Positions 1-11,460 of a DNA stretch of 64,000 bases are shown piece by piece (the stretch's first letter is position 1; each line of letters begins with the position of its first letter). The notes under the pieces are model-generated. The model ran no database searches. It saw only the letters and a list, made by a program, of their open reading frames with translations, and had not been told where the DNA came from. The translations under genes were made by a program, and so were the position numbers. This DNA is from Burhinus oedicnemus. Lineage: Eukaryota > Chordata > Aves > Charadriiformes > Burhinidae. The stretch is from the NCBI GenBank assembly GCA_008921705.1, contig VFFE01007488.1, positions 1 through 64,000 of the forward strand, written 5' to 3'.

Positions 1-448
1 GTGCCTGTCCCACAGCACAGGGACTACGTCAGCTGAGGCACTGCAGCCTCTCTCCTCTTCCTACGCTACTGCTACTCGTTTTGTAGGGCAACCTCAAGTA
101 ACTTCAGGAAGTGCTGCTGCTAGAGCCCTCTAAGCCAAACCCCATGGAGCAATAGCAAGCTGATACAAACGACAGGTTTTAAGTGAGACTGTCAATTTTG
201 GGAGACATCACTGGCCACTGCCAGCCACTCCATCACATTGGGGCTGGTTGCAAAACTTACTCTTTTAATTCTTGAATTTTTTCCTGCTTGCTCGGCTTCT
301 CCAGAGCTTGCATCCACTTCTCATAGAGGTCAGCCGACAGGAGTTTGGAGGGAATATTTCGGAGGAAGTCCTGCAAGGCCAAGAGATTTAGATGAGGCTT
401 TGGACGCTACCCCTGAGCACACAGGGAGCATCATTGTGACTTGGGCTG
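1..448 (-). pseudogene. TAGAP: Inverted partial TAGAP copy (end of intron 5, exon 6, start of intron 6), truncated by the window
   Basis: Read on the minus strand, 448 down to 1 matches 61,727-62,176. I found one difference between base 1 and about 250 and one in the 110-base exon (370 down to 261), where a Leu codon TTG is TTA. The exon 6 acceptor and donor are intact. The last 20 or so bases at the inner edge are clearly less similar. No exon 1-5 copy lies to the right on the minus strand, so within this window the copy lacks its 5' half; exons 7-9 could lie to the left. It could be a pseudogene, the 3' half of a second gene, or an assembly artefact. Confidence 0.85.
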
Positions 449-900
449 AGGAGACAGAAACGAAGGAGGGCAGTTGGGTGTGGGTCTGGGCTTCCATAGG
501 GGCTGCTGATCCCCAGCGCCTGAGGGCGGGCACGCAGCCGCTGTCTGCACATGGATCTGCACAGCCAGGGCTTGGGCACTGTAGGGTGCCTCACTGCTCC
601 AGAAAGTGTCAACTGCGTTTTTTTAACATTGAGGTAAAATGCAGTCCTGGATGTGTCAGCTGGAAGGAAATGGTTTTGTCTTTGTGCTTGGTAAGAAGCC
701 TTCCACCCCTGTGGGTTTGATAAGAAGCCTTTCACCTCCCCACAGGGTTTCTCCTGATGTCCACCTCTGCAGTTTGGCTCTGCACCCATGGTGGCAAAGG
801 GGAGGCCCTGGAGGTCTGCAGCTCCAGTCCCTGCTTAGAGCCACAGCGGCATCCCTGGAGTGTGTGTGCGTGTAGGTGCAAGAGGGACAGGAGAGGGGAC
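449..900. repeat. Older duplicated block next to the TAGAP copy, related in inverted order to 27.8-29.2 kb
   Basis: Three stretches match the right-hand block as reverse complement and in order: 449-515 with 29,098-29,160; about 516-605 with 28,395-28,488 (shared CAAGCCCTGGCTGTG); about 655-712 with 27,811-27,868 (shared CTTGGTAAGAA and CCTTCCACCCCT). Identity by eye is about 70-80%, far lower than in the adjoining TAGAP copy. After about 715 I cannot follow the match. No function recognised. Confidence 0.65.
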
Positions 901-1140
901 AGAGGGTGACTGTGCTGCAGGCACTGGAGGGCAGGACAGGCCACAGCAATCCCGCCACAGGGACATGTAGAAAGGCACTGATGTCACCTATTGCACATTG
1001 CACTCCCTGCATTAGTGACACCCGTCTGGACTTCCCTCCTCTGATAAACCCCAAAGGTGTCGACCTTTTGCAAAATCTACTCATACTTACATGAGGAGCC
1101 AACACTTGGGGTCACCCAGTCTACACTAAGATCAAAGACT

Positions 1141-1199
1141 CGCAGAATGGTTTGGGTTGGAAAGGGCCTTTAAAGATCATCTAGTCCAAAGCCCCTGAC
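1141..1199 (-). mobile_element. CR1 LINE 3'-end relic
   Basis: The phrase GAATGGTTTGGGTTGGAAAG followed by AAAGATCATCTAGTCCAA is the reverse complement of the conserved 3' end of avian CR1 elements. Only about 60 bases are recognisable. Confidence 0.8.
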
Positions 1200-1379
1200 A
1201 CGTCCACATGTTCCCTACTCAGTCCACACTAAGATCCTGGGTTTCAGGGCTTTCTAACTGCAGCTGCTGAGTATTTCCACACCATGTTTCAGCCCTGGGC
1301 TGAACCCTTTCAAAAAGTTCAGCAGGACTGTTTCAGCTTGTCCTTTGAATGAGATTGGAGGAAAAATACATTTCCTTGC

Positions 1380-1955
1380 TGTTATGGTTTCAGTTGGGAT
1401 AGAGTTAACTTTCTTACTGGTAGCTGGTATAATGCTATGTTTTGGATTTGGGATGAAAGTGATGTTGATAGCACACTGATGTTTTTGATTGTTGCTAAGC
1501 AGTCAAGGCCTTTTCTGCTCCTCATACCGCCCTGCCAGCAAGTAGGGCACAAAAAGTTGGGAGGAGACACAGCCAGGACAGCTGACCCCAACTGACCGAA
1601 GGGATATTGCATCACATGTGACGTCATGCTCAGCATATAAAGCTGGGGGAAAAAGAAGGAAGGGGGGGCTGTTTGGAGTTATGGCATTTTGTCTTCCCAA
1701 GTAAACCATTACGTGTGATGGAGCCCCACTTCCCTGGAGATGGCTGAACACCTGCCTGCCGATGGGAGGTAGTGAATGAATTCCTTGTTTTGCTTTGCTT
1801 GCATGCATGGCTTTTGCTCTACCTATTAAATTGTCTTTATCTCAGCCCACGAATTCCCTCACTTTTAGTCTTCTAATTCTCTCCCCCATCCCAACTGAGG
1901 GGACTGGGCAAGTGGCAGTGTGGTCCTAGTTGCTGGCTGGCGTTAAACCATGACA
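1380..1955 (+). mobile_element. Solo LTR of an ERVL-type endogenous retrovirus
   Basis: It begins TGTTATGGTTT and ends AAACCATGACA, an inverted terminal repeat with TG...CA ends. It is flanked by five-base near-repeats (CTTGC at 1375-1379, CCTGC at 1956-1960), as expected for a 5-bp target-site duplication. Inside are a TATA-like CATATAAAG near 1635 and an ATTAAA poly(A) signal near 1826. It is related to, but of another subfamily than, the LTRs of the provirus at 3.6-8.7 kb. Confidence 0.85.
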
Positions 1956-3611
1956 CCTGCCTATATTCAGTGATCTTTTCAGATGTCCCGGTAAGTAACC
2001 CTTGCCAATTCCTTGCTATGAAACCAGATTTTGGTGTTTTAGCTTTGCACCACCATCATGAGGTTCCTCAGCCAGGAGATGGGAGAAATGGTGCAGCACA
2101 GCTCCAGCACACTTTCTCAGAGTAAAGCGGAGGCTTTAGCATGCCGATAGGCAGGATGCTGGGCTTCTGCTTTGTGTTTCATGGTTCTTACGGAAACCTT
2201 CCTGCAATTTTCAGGAGGCAGAATCAAAGTGCTAAAAACCAGAAGTTATTCTCTGGAGCAGATCCTCAAAAAAGTTTATATCCCACATGGGCTCCAAAAT
2301 GCCAGGGTAAATTTTCAGAAGAGCTCAAGTTCCCGGCTGCTTTGAAAACATGTCCAGGGACACTGTCCACATGGAAATCCAGTCCCACAGTTCACTGGAA
2401 ATGACAGGACACCCCCTTCTTGCTACTGCTTCACATCTGAAATTGAATACACAGAAACAAATCGAAACTGCATGTAGAGCAGGCTGTATAAAACCAACCA
2501 AAACACTCAACAGCCACCTGAAAAATGCATGCTGTGCCTCGAAAAGCACAGATCATTGTGGGCTCATTACCAAACCCTATGTAGGGAGCAACCTTGTTCT
2601 GTTTGCACACTGCATTAAACACATTTAGTCTGCAGTCCCAGAGGTGCAGCTGGTGATTCATCTCCTCCAGCACCCCTGGCTGCTTTCCCAAGAGCAGAGC
2701 TCCCGGCATAGACCCTGACAGCGCTCCTACCCCATTCCCTGGTAAGTAGCCACCTATGTAAAGCACTAATGTTTTCTTCCCATGGAGACCTGGAAGGAGC
2801 ACTCAGCAAACATTCAGCTGTACATTATACATATACTTGTAGCAATGTTTCCAGAAGGAATGCATTCCTACTGTCTTACTGCTCAGGATGCACCAGCAAT
2901 TCCTCTGGTGATCTTTGGCCTAAAGGGACAAATACTGCCTCATCCCACGCCACCAGACACTTGTTTCCCTCCACACCACGGAGGGACTCTTTTTCAAGCA
3001 GATCTTGCCAGTCAGGGCTGGGGACAAGAAAAAGATGCAGATGTGCCTCTTTTTCAAAGCATACAAACCCTTCAAGATACAGTTCCTGAGCAGTTGTTGT
3101 GAAACATCCTGGCATATGCAAATCCACAGCATTTGCAGTCCCTGACCTACACACAGCAGCTTGGGATATGACCCATGACATACCCCTACACGTTAGCTGA
3201 CATGAACAGAAATGTCCATCTGGGGATGATATGAACTCCAGGCTTGGAAATAAACCCCAGGAGAGTCCCTCAAGAGCAACTGCATGACTGAATAAACCAA
3301 CCCAGGCGTGGGTTGCCTCACCCACGCTGCACTCTGCCGGCCATCAGCACTGCAGGCAGCATTTCTCCCAGCCACAAAGCTTTCCTGTGGCCCAACGCGA
3401 GGGTCGGGTGCTCTCTGGTGCTAAACCTTTTCCCAAGTAGAGACCCACTGAGCTGCACAGGAGCACACACAGCGCCCCCGTCCCACACCCCACTCATTCA
3501 CTCTGGAGTCCCTGCCAAGGCTCAGTGGGTCACACTTCCCACCTCTCTGATCCAATCCACAGAGCTTCACATAGCAAACAGCACACAAATGAGAGGCTGC
3601 ACATCTTTTTT
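1956..3611. other. Unassigned sequence between solo LTR and provirus
   Basis: No gene, repeat or RNA is recognised. Short open frames on both strands lack family resemblance or exon-like borders. Confidence 0.5.
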
Positions 3612-3908
3612 GATAAAAGCTCAGGGAAGGGAGGATTATGGTGTTTGTCTTGCCATGCAACTATTATGCATGCTGAGGCCCTGCTTCCCACGGAGTGGCT
3701 GGACATCTGCCTGCCAATGGGAAGTCGTGAATGAATTCCTCTTTTTGCTCTGCTTGTGCACGCAGCTTATTACTTTTCTTACTAAACTGTCTTTATCTTG
3801 ACCCACAAAGTTTTTTTTCATCTTATTTTCTCCTCCTGTCCTGCTGAGGAGATGGAGTGAGAAGGTGTCTGGGTGGGGATCTGGCAGCCGGCCATGATCA
3901 ATCCACCA
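3612..3908 (+). repeat. 5' LTR of the provirus, lacking U3
   Basis: It matches the R-U5 part of the 3' LTR (from about 8,350 to 8,676), including the CCCACGGAGTGGCTGGACAT stretch. The first 250 or so bases of the LTR, which hold the promoter, are missing, so the provirus has lost its own promoter. Confidence 0.82.
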
Positions 3909-3919
3909 GTCCTTTTTAT

Positions 3920-3937
3920 TGTCGCCCAACGTGGGAC
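3920..3937 (+). other. Retroviral primer binding site, tRNA-Lys type
   Basis: GTCGCCCAACGTGGGA follows the LTR directly. It is nearly complementary to the 3' end of tRNA-Lys(CTT) (expected TGGCGCCCAACGTGGG), with changes in the first bases. Confidence 0.75.
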
Positions 3938-6430
3938 ACGAGATAACAAGAGTTTTGATCTGGGCATACTATAGCTGCGATAGCTGATAATTGGCAGGCT
4001 TCTGCGCAGGTCACAGAGCTTGCTTGATTTAGCCAAGCTCGATTTACTGTGTAACAGAGCCTAGGGCTCATCAGTGACTGCTTTCAGATCCCGTCTTTGC
4101 TACACTGCTTATCTCGGTGTTTAGCTGCGCCTGGGAACATTCTGATAAAAGCAGCGGCCGTGCACTTGGCCCTGGCACGGGTACCACTCCTGTGCTGGGA
4201 GGGCTGTCCTGTGGAGAGGGTGAAGGATTCCACCTCCCTCTTCCCCTCCAGGATTGATGTGCCCACCTTTGTTGCACGGGCTCCTGAGGTTCTCGCACAT
4301 TCTTTTGTGAGCTGCTCGATTAACATCGTCATCTTTTTGTCATTTGTGTGGAACCAGGTTTCATTCTGACGTTAGGAGAAAACAGTTTGTCGGTGAGGCA
4401 ACAAGGAAACGCGCCTTTAGGCTGTCAATCCCCGGGTGGCAGGGTCTGTGGGAGGATTTGGGCAGGTGCCTGGGGTGGTTAGCACCTCCAATAGCCTGGG
4501 ATCTTACACCTCTATAGGCGTGTAATCCCATCAATAAAGCGATTGGGAGAAAAACAAACACTCTCAGTCTCTGGAGGTGACTAGTGTCAGCCGTAAAGGG
4601 CAAATGAACCCACACTACTTGACACCTACCCCAGTGAAACCCAGCAGCTCTTAGCGCTGTACTGGGGCTTTCCTAGTGCCTCTCAAGCCTCCATTCAGCA
4701 CCATCAGAGGAACATGGTTGAGACAGGGACCCAAACCACATCCAGGAACACCATGGATAAGACAGAGACCCAAACCCCAACTACAGTAATTGCCCTAGTA
4801 GTCAAAAAGAAGCACTGGATGCAGAGGTCAATGGGTCCATAACGTCGATTATTACAGGAAGAGAAGGCGGAAGTGTCTGATCAGGAAGCTTGTCCTTCAA
4901 CAAGGAAGCAAGAGGAAGAACTGAGAGAAATCACCCCAGAGGCGGAAAGTACCTGGTCCCTAACCTTGGGCAAACTTTGAGATATGTAGAAAGATTACAA
5001 CCACCAGCCAGGCGGCATCCAATATCTGAGAGAACTAGCAGGGCTGGAAATCTCTACAATGACCTGGACAACAACCAGGTCTCTGAAGATTCAGATCATG
5101 TCCAGTGTACACGAACCATGTGGAAGAGGGTGTTCTGAAATGCACTGACATCATATTCCAACCATCTGGTGATGATGGACAGGTCAGACTTTGATACACC
5201 AACTGCAGAGAAAGCATCCCATTGTCTCTGATGTTTTGAAGAAAACCTGTCTCCCTACTTGTTGCCACAGGTCAGTGTCTTGGCTGTCAGCGGCACCCTG
5301 CAGAGCCCCCACCCCCCGACCCCCAGCCTGGGCAGGGAACCCAGGCCACGCTGCGTGGCAGTCTCTGGTTCTTCCTGCATGACCAGCAGGAGGACATGAG
5401 GAAGTGGGATAGAGAGCCCACCTCTAAATTAGGAACCCATCTATGCAAACTGAGGGGGAAGAGAGCTGCTAAGAAGGGGCCATCCAAGATAGCTGTCAGT
5501 TCAGCTGCTCTTGAGACAGTAGAAGGCAACCAGTCATTCTCCAGGTATAGAAGAGGACTGAGAGTGCATCCCTTGATTTTGGTGAAGGGACTACAGCTCT
5601 TACACCGCAGAGGTCTCTGACCAGGGACAGAGGGTCCCTGCCTTTGGCCAGGAGGAGGAAAGTGACAACTAGGTTTACCGGACTGTGTGCATCTGATGGC
5701 CGGGTGCATCGGATCCATGGAAGTATAAAGCTTTGGTAGACACCTGTGCACAGTGTACCTTAATGCCATCAGGGTACGGCAGGGAGGAACCCATCTGGAT
5801 TTCTGGAGTGGCAGGGGGATCCCAACAGCTGTCTGTATTGGAGGCTGAGGTGAGCTGAACAGGGGACAAGTGGCAAAACATCCCATTATGACTGGCCTAC
5901 CCATACAGGACCAGCCATGTAAAATGTGCTCTGTACTGCAGCCGGGGAGTATGGCCTCACCTGGAGCCTCTGGCAGAAAACACCAGGAAAAACCTGAGAT
6001 CTACCTCCAGGATTTTGGGGCTGGGGGCACTGAGGATCTGAAGTCCACTATATCCCAACTGCAAAAGAGATACTAGCAGCATCTGAGGGAGTTCGAGCCA
6101 CTTCAGAAGTTGTTGGCACAGGAACACAGCTCCTCTGGGCACCATGATTGCACGTGCAGCACTGGGCGTTCAAAGGAAGCAACAAAGACTACATACAGTA
6201 AGTGGGTAATGTTGATCATGTAACAGGCTCAAATGGGGAGACCCAACCACCAAGGAATCCTGGAAGAGATCATGGGCTGGCCAGAAGGCAGAGATTTCAG
6301 AGCATTGCCTAAGAAGCCTAAGAAGCACCATATAGGTTATCAGAAAGTGAAAGGCAGCATGATCTCTTTACCAACAGATCCTGTTGTGTTGTAAGAAACC
6401 ATCAGAAGTGGAAAGCTGCTGTGTGGACTC
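3938..6430 (+). pseudogene. Degenerate gag-protease-RT region of the provirus
   Basis: No long frame survives. The position between primer binding site and RNase H implies gag, protease and reverse transcriptase remnants, but I cannot set borders. The block is only about 2.5 kb, shorter than a full gag plus RT, so internal deletion is likely. Confidence 0.5.
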
Positions 6431-6439
6431 CCACATAAC

Positions 6440-6840
6440 AAGTTAGTGAAGCTGTTGAAGGAGAATGCGAGTCAAGTCGATTTGCAGAAGTGAAAGCCAT
6501 CCAGCTGGCCCTTGAGATTGCTGAAAGAGAAAAGTGGCCAGTCCTCTATCTCTATACTGACTCATGGGTGGTGGCAAATGCCCTGTGGGGCTGGTTACAG
6601 CAACAGAAGCAGACCAACTGCCAGCACAGAGGTAAAACTGTCTGTATTGCTGCATTGTGGCAAGACATCACTGTCCAGGTAGAAAACACTGTTGTGAAGG
6701 TACGTCAGGTAGATGCTTACAAGCCCAAGAACCGTGCCACTGAAGAACATCAAAACAATGAGCAGGTAGACAGGCCACCAGAGTTGAAGTGGCTCATGTG
6801 GACCTGGACTGGTAACCTAAAAGTGAGCTATTTGTAGCTC
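6440..6840 (+). pseudogene. Proviral pol remnant: RNase H domain
   Basis: A frame of about 115 codons (6490-6837) carries the RNase H signature YTDSWVVANAL, with the TDS aspartate motif, preceded by a glutamate-containing helix (AEVKAIQLALEIAE). The frame stops before the integrase part, with which it was once continuous. Confidence 0.82.
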
Positions 6841-6849
6841 AGTGGGCCC

Positions 6850-7640
6850 ATGAACATCAGGACATCTAGGGAGACATACAACATACAAATGCGCTCGTGA
6901 TCAAGGGGTGGACCTAACCATTGAAGCCATCACACAGGTCACCCTTGACTGTGAAACGTGTGGTGAGCATGTGAGTAAAGTCTCCTCGGAATAGAGGGAA
7001 CAGAGGCCTGGCAGATTTGGCTATATTGGACCACTGTCACAAACCCACCAAGACAAGGCCTACATGCTCGTCATGGTGGAAGCCATTACCAGATGGCTGG
7101 AAACCATACCCTGTAACCCATCCACTGCCTGAAACACGATCTTGGGCCTTGAAAGGCAAGCTCTGTAGTGACATGGTACATTAGAAAGAATTGAGTCAGA
7201 CAACGGGACTTATTTCCAAAATAACCTCATAGAATCCTGGGCCAAGAAACATGCCATTGATTGGGTGTATCACACTCCCTATCACCCACAAGCCTCTGGA
7301 AAGATTGAATGATACAATGAACCATTCAAGACTGCTGAGAACATTGAGCACTGGACCGTGAAAACACTGGGATGTAGATTTAGCAGAGGATCTGCTAACC
7401 ATCCTGGTCCTGCCCAAACAATGCCCCTACATATTGTGGGAGGAGGGAGTGCACATAGGGAGGTGGCTGGGAAGGGCAGTGTGGGTTGCTTCTCCCTTGG
7501 AAAAAGGCAAGCCCATTCATGGGACTGTCTTCACTCAAGGATCCAGGTGCACTTTGTGGGTAATGTGGAAGGATGGGGAGATCCAGTGTGTATCTCAAGG
7601 GGGTTTAATCTTGGGGGGAAAAATAAACCATGAATTGAGT
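6850..7640 (+). pseudogene. Proviral pol remnant: integrase
   Basis: Pieces in shifting frames keep the order of an integrase: a zinc-binding His/Cys part (about 6850-6980), the core with its first catalytic Asp region (about 7020-7110), the SDNGTYF motif with the second Asp (about 7195-7215), the YHPQASGKIE motif with the Glu (about 7275-7308), and a C-terminal part (about 7470-7630). Several stops interrupt it, one directly after the Glu motif. Confidence 0.82.
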
Positions 7641-8097
7641 TGTATGCTGTAGGAAGTAATGCAGCAGGAACTGCCTGAACTAATGGGGAATGAACTTCAG
7701 CAGGAACCAAGCAAGAGGTGCAATGACCCTACCCAAGGTGATCTTGGTGCCCAGCAATCCCACATGCTGCTTCTCCTGTCCTGGGCAATGACCTAGACAG
7801 ATGGGGCTTGTTCTTATGGATATTTTTTGGGGGGAGACCCATGGATTGGGGGAATAATACCTCTCTATATGTCAAGGAGCAGGGTATAGTGGTTAATGAG
7901 GATCTATAAACCTGACTGTTGCATGTAAAGAAGTTTTGAGTATGTAGTATAAGTGGTAAGTGTTGGTAAGAGGGGACTTCAGGAACGAGAAGCAGATAGA
8001 ATGGGATGGTCAGAGGATACCTAGATGTATTAGATAACATAGGACCTGAGCATGACACAAATGGTATGGAATAAGGGATAGAGATCGTGCTGGGTCT

Positions 8098-8676
8098 GGT
8101 TGGGATGAAGTCAGAAAGTTAAGTCTCCCCATCACAGCCTGCATGGTGCTGTGCTTTGTGTTTGCGGCTAGAACGGTGTTGATAACACACCACTGCTGAA
8201 CAGTGCTTGCACGCTGTCAAGGCTTTCTCTCTCTCTCTTCCCCACACGCCCAAAACCAAGTATGCTGGGGTGGGCAAGAGGCTCGGAGGGGACACAGCGG
8301 GACAGCTGACCCCTGCTGACCAAAGGGATATTCCCCACCACATGATGTCATGCTCAAGAAAATAAGTTCAGGGAAAGAAGGAGGAAAGGGGGACATTCGT
8401 GGTTATGGCGTTTGTCTTCCCATGCAACCATTATGTGTGCTGAGGTCCTGCTTCCCACGGAGTGGCTGGACATCTGCCTGCCGATGGGAAGTTGCGAATG
8501 AATTCCTCTTTTTGCTCTGCTTGTGCACGCAGCTTATTACTTTTCTTACTAAACTGTCTTTATCTGGACCCACAAGGGGTTTTTTTCATCTTATTTTCTC
8601 CTCCTGTCCTGCTGAGGAGGCGGAGTGAGAAAGTGTCTGGGTGGGCACCTGGCAGCTGGCCAAGGTTAACCCACCA
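8098..8676 (+). repeat. 3' LTR of the provirus
   Basis: It starts TGCTGGGTCTGG after a purine-rich tract (about 8070-8097) and ends near CCACCA. It shares its 3' half with the 5' LTR and overall layout with the solo LTR at 1.4 kb (GACAGCTGACCCC, GGGATATT, TGATGTCATGCTCA). Confidence 0.85.
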
Positions 8677-11000
8677 CACTCACATGCACATACATGCTCA
8701 CAGGCTTTGTACATATGTTTATATGCCTGAACATACATGTGTACTCCCTGGGAGCTAATTCACTTAGCAACAACAGCAGGCAAAGAAGACCGAGTCAGCT
8801 TTTCAGATGATGAAAATAAATTTGAAATAAACTTCAGGTTGGAGAATTGCTATCAATTCCTCGAACTAATTATTATTATCACTGTATGGCACAGAGCTTC
8901 CCAGGGAGTAAGAGTGAGCAACATTGACTGCATGTGAGTGAAATGCTGTCCCTGCCTCAAGGAAAACCCAGGCGCCGGTGCAGGTCCTGCACCGTTCAGG
9001 TGGTCCAAGCGGTGCCGTTAGGGACACCTGAGGGGAAACTGTCAACAGAAGTGATGGCAGCAGAGCCTGGATCTCAGTATGTACAAGACGTGGCAGATGG
9101 AGTGCAAAAGCAAAGGGGCTGGCTGGCAGCAGGCACTTTAGTAATGAAGCGTCACAGGAGCTCACAGGCTCCTCTCTGATTTTACTGGGCTATGTTCCAG
9201 AGCTCGTTTTCACTTTTTTTTTCTTAAGTATCTGCAAATGAAAGCCTGCTAAGGTCTTGGATAAGATAAGTGTCTCTTTAACTTCTCAGTCTCTTATGCA
9301 TTTCAAATAGCATTTTTTTATTATCTTAATTGGTGACTGCCTGTTTTAATTAGGCATCACAGTTAATCTTACACTGCTGACACATACGAGGCTTTGTGCA
9401 GAGCAAAACATGGGTTTTTTTTTTTACCATAAGCACCAAAAGAAACATGAATTGTAAGAAATAAGATGACCACGTTTGCAATTCTGAATTTTGTTTTCTT
9501 CCTTTCACTGTAGCCTTCAGTTACCACCTTCTGAAATTCTCCAGTATTTTACATGCAGATAGGTCCTGGCCAAGACATTGTGTGAGCGTAGAAAAAATTT
9601 CTCCCCTTTGCAGTGATCCAGAAAACATTTCTGATCTAAACAGCAATAGGCAGAAACCAATGGTCAGTCTCACTTCTCTGAAGGTCTTAAGCCATAATTT
9701 TATCCGTCCAACTTGAGCTAATATCAAATAATAAACAAATATGTAAATGTAGAAATCAGTCACTCCTGATCACGTTGTCTGGGGACACGTTGCAACTTCC
9801 ACAAAAGCTGGCCCGCGTTCATGTCCTGGGGGGCTTAACAGAGCCTTCACAATAGTTGCACTGATGATGCCAAACCTCGTGTAACTTCCCCCTTGATTTT
9901 TGCAGGCTGCCAGAGGGTGTCACAGAGGGAGCCCGGCACCTTGGAAAGAAGTTTTATTAATATTATGTACAAGAGATGTGCTCAGCAATAAAGCTGAAAA
10001 AATACAAGACGAGAAAACCCAAACAAACCAAAAAGCCCCCAGAACTCCCTGGATCACACAGAGCCAGGAAAGGGAGGGTAACACTGGCAGAACTAGGTGG
10101 CTGCTTTGCAGCGGCCGGCTGTACACAAACAAGGGCAGAACCGCAACTTTTGCGGGAGCCTGTATCTACCTGTCTTTTCAAGGGACCTGAATGGTTTTGA
10201 AAGGTGCTATATTTTGCTGGCTTTTTTTCTAAGGAGCACGCTGTGGACAGTCAGGGGCCTGACAACTCATCCCTCCCCCTCCTTAAAGACGAACTGGAGC
10301 TCTTATTAACCAGCCCGCATTTGACAGCATTCTTACTTGTCCCTCTCATGGGAAAGAGCAGTTCCTATGCTTTTTCCTAGCTAAAATTCCATAACCTGGA
10401 CTGCAAGAGGTAGTGTCCCATCTGGAGGCAATTCATCATTACTTGAAACAAATCCTTCAACTTTATCTCTAGCTGCCAAGGAGCACAGCTCAGTGACAGC
10501 AGGTCTCTTTTAAAATATGATGGTTAAGTACAGGAAAGTCTGTAGAAGAAATAGCCCACTTTGAACTGATAAAGCTCCCCTGTGCTTGGGTCACTTAGAT
10601 TTCAATAAGAAGATGGACCATATTGGGTAGTAGAAAGTCAATCCCAGTTGTTTAAGAGCCCTGTGCAATTCTTACCGGAGTTAAAAGGGTGATTCCCCAA
10701 ACCTGTGCTCAGGAGGATGTGTTTTCAAAATGGAACTGGACACTTGTAGGGATGATGAGTGCATTATAGAGCTGTTACGTCCAGGCCAGTGGTGACACAG
10801 CCCTCTATCCCTAATGCCCCTTGGCCCCGTCCCTCATTCCTGCATGCCTGATGGACCCAAATTTGGGCTGCAAGTTCCCCAGCACCAGCGCTCATTATTT
10901 TCGACACCCAACAGTGTTACATTCGTACCTGCCACGCTGCCTCAGTAACAGCCCTGGCTATGCCACCAATAAATAAGCAGCCGTAAAGAGTCTTCTCTTT
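8677..11000. other. Gene-free, partly AT-rich sequence
   Basis: No coding region or known repeat is recognised. The stretch 9,190-9,400 is AT-rich and contains homeodomain-like cores (TTAATTGG, TTTAATTAGG) with little sign of decay, so it could be a conserved non-coding element; this is only an impression. Confidence 0.45.
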
Positions 11001-11039
11001 GTAAGTCACTTTTCACTTCATTTCTCCCTACACCGATCG

Positions 11040-11460
11040 GTTTTTTGGCCTCCCTTTCACGGCGAGAAGACGGGGAGCCCGGCTCGCCCGGCTCTGCCAG
11101 CGCCCAGCTCGGCATCATCCTGCCGGTCCCCTCGCCTTGGGCTGCCAGGGGAGGGAGCGACTCCTCCCCCGGCGGGGAGGGCTGGGGGGAGCCGGCAGCG
11201 GGGTCTTCGCGCACTCGCTCCGGCTCCGCGCCCCAGGCGGACCAGCCGCGCTCCTCCGGCCGCCTCCCGGCGCGATGCCGGGCCGGCGATGCGGCGGGGC
11301 GGTGCGGCGGGGCAGCGGCGGCGGGGGCGGCGGCGGCGACGCGGTCCCCGGGCCCCAGGCGGTGAGTGCGGCGCGGCGCGGCGCGGCGGGGCGGGAGGTG
11401 GGTTAGCGGGGCAGGGGCGCGGGGCAGCAGCCCGCCCTTCCCGGGTGCTAAAGGTGATGC
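11040..11460 (+). promoter_or_regulatory. CpG-island promoter
   Basis: About 400 bases are very rich in G, C and CpG within otherwise average DNA, with no TATA box. The island ends at a donor site (GTGAGT at 11362) after an ATG-containing GC-rich frame, so it is read as the promoter and first exon of a + strand gene. CpG islands can also fire on the other strand; no convincing minus-strand first exon was found. Confidence 0.75.

Larger units (their letters stand above)
3612..8676 (+). mobile_element. Decayed ERVL-type provirus
   Basis: Order: truncated 5' LTR (3612-3908), primer binding site (about 3920-3937), degenerate gag/protease region (about 3.95-6.4 kb), pol remnants with RNase H and integrase (about 6.45-7.65 kb), purine-rich tract, full 3' LTR (8098-8676). 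Pol is broken by stops and frame changes, and no env is seen, which suits the ERVL group. The two LTRs differ at roughly 8% of aligned positions by eye, an old insertion. It cannot encode active proteins. Confidence 0.88.

Noticed and set aside
238..720. 160-codon + strand frame at the left edge
   Set aside because: It is antisense to the inverted TAGAP exon 6 copy and then runs into the duplicated block.
1..11000. FNDC1 exons on the minus strand, expected from mammalian gene order
   Set aside because: No fibronectin type III pattern or signal-peptide exon was found in any minus-strand frame of the window.
11275..11361. Alternative ATG at 11275 for the candidate gene (Gly-rich reading)
   Set aside because: Its phase at 11361 would force exon 2 into a frame that hits a stop in exon 3; the 11289 ATG keeps all exons open.
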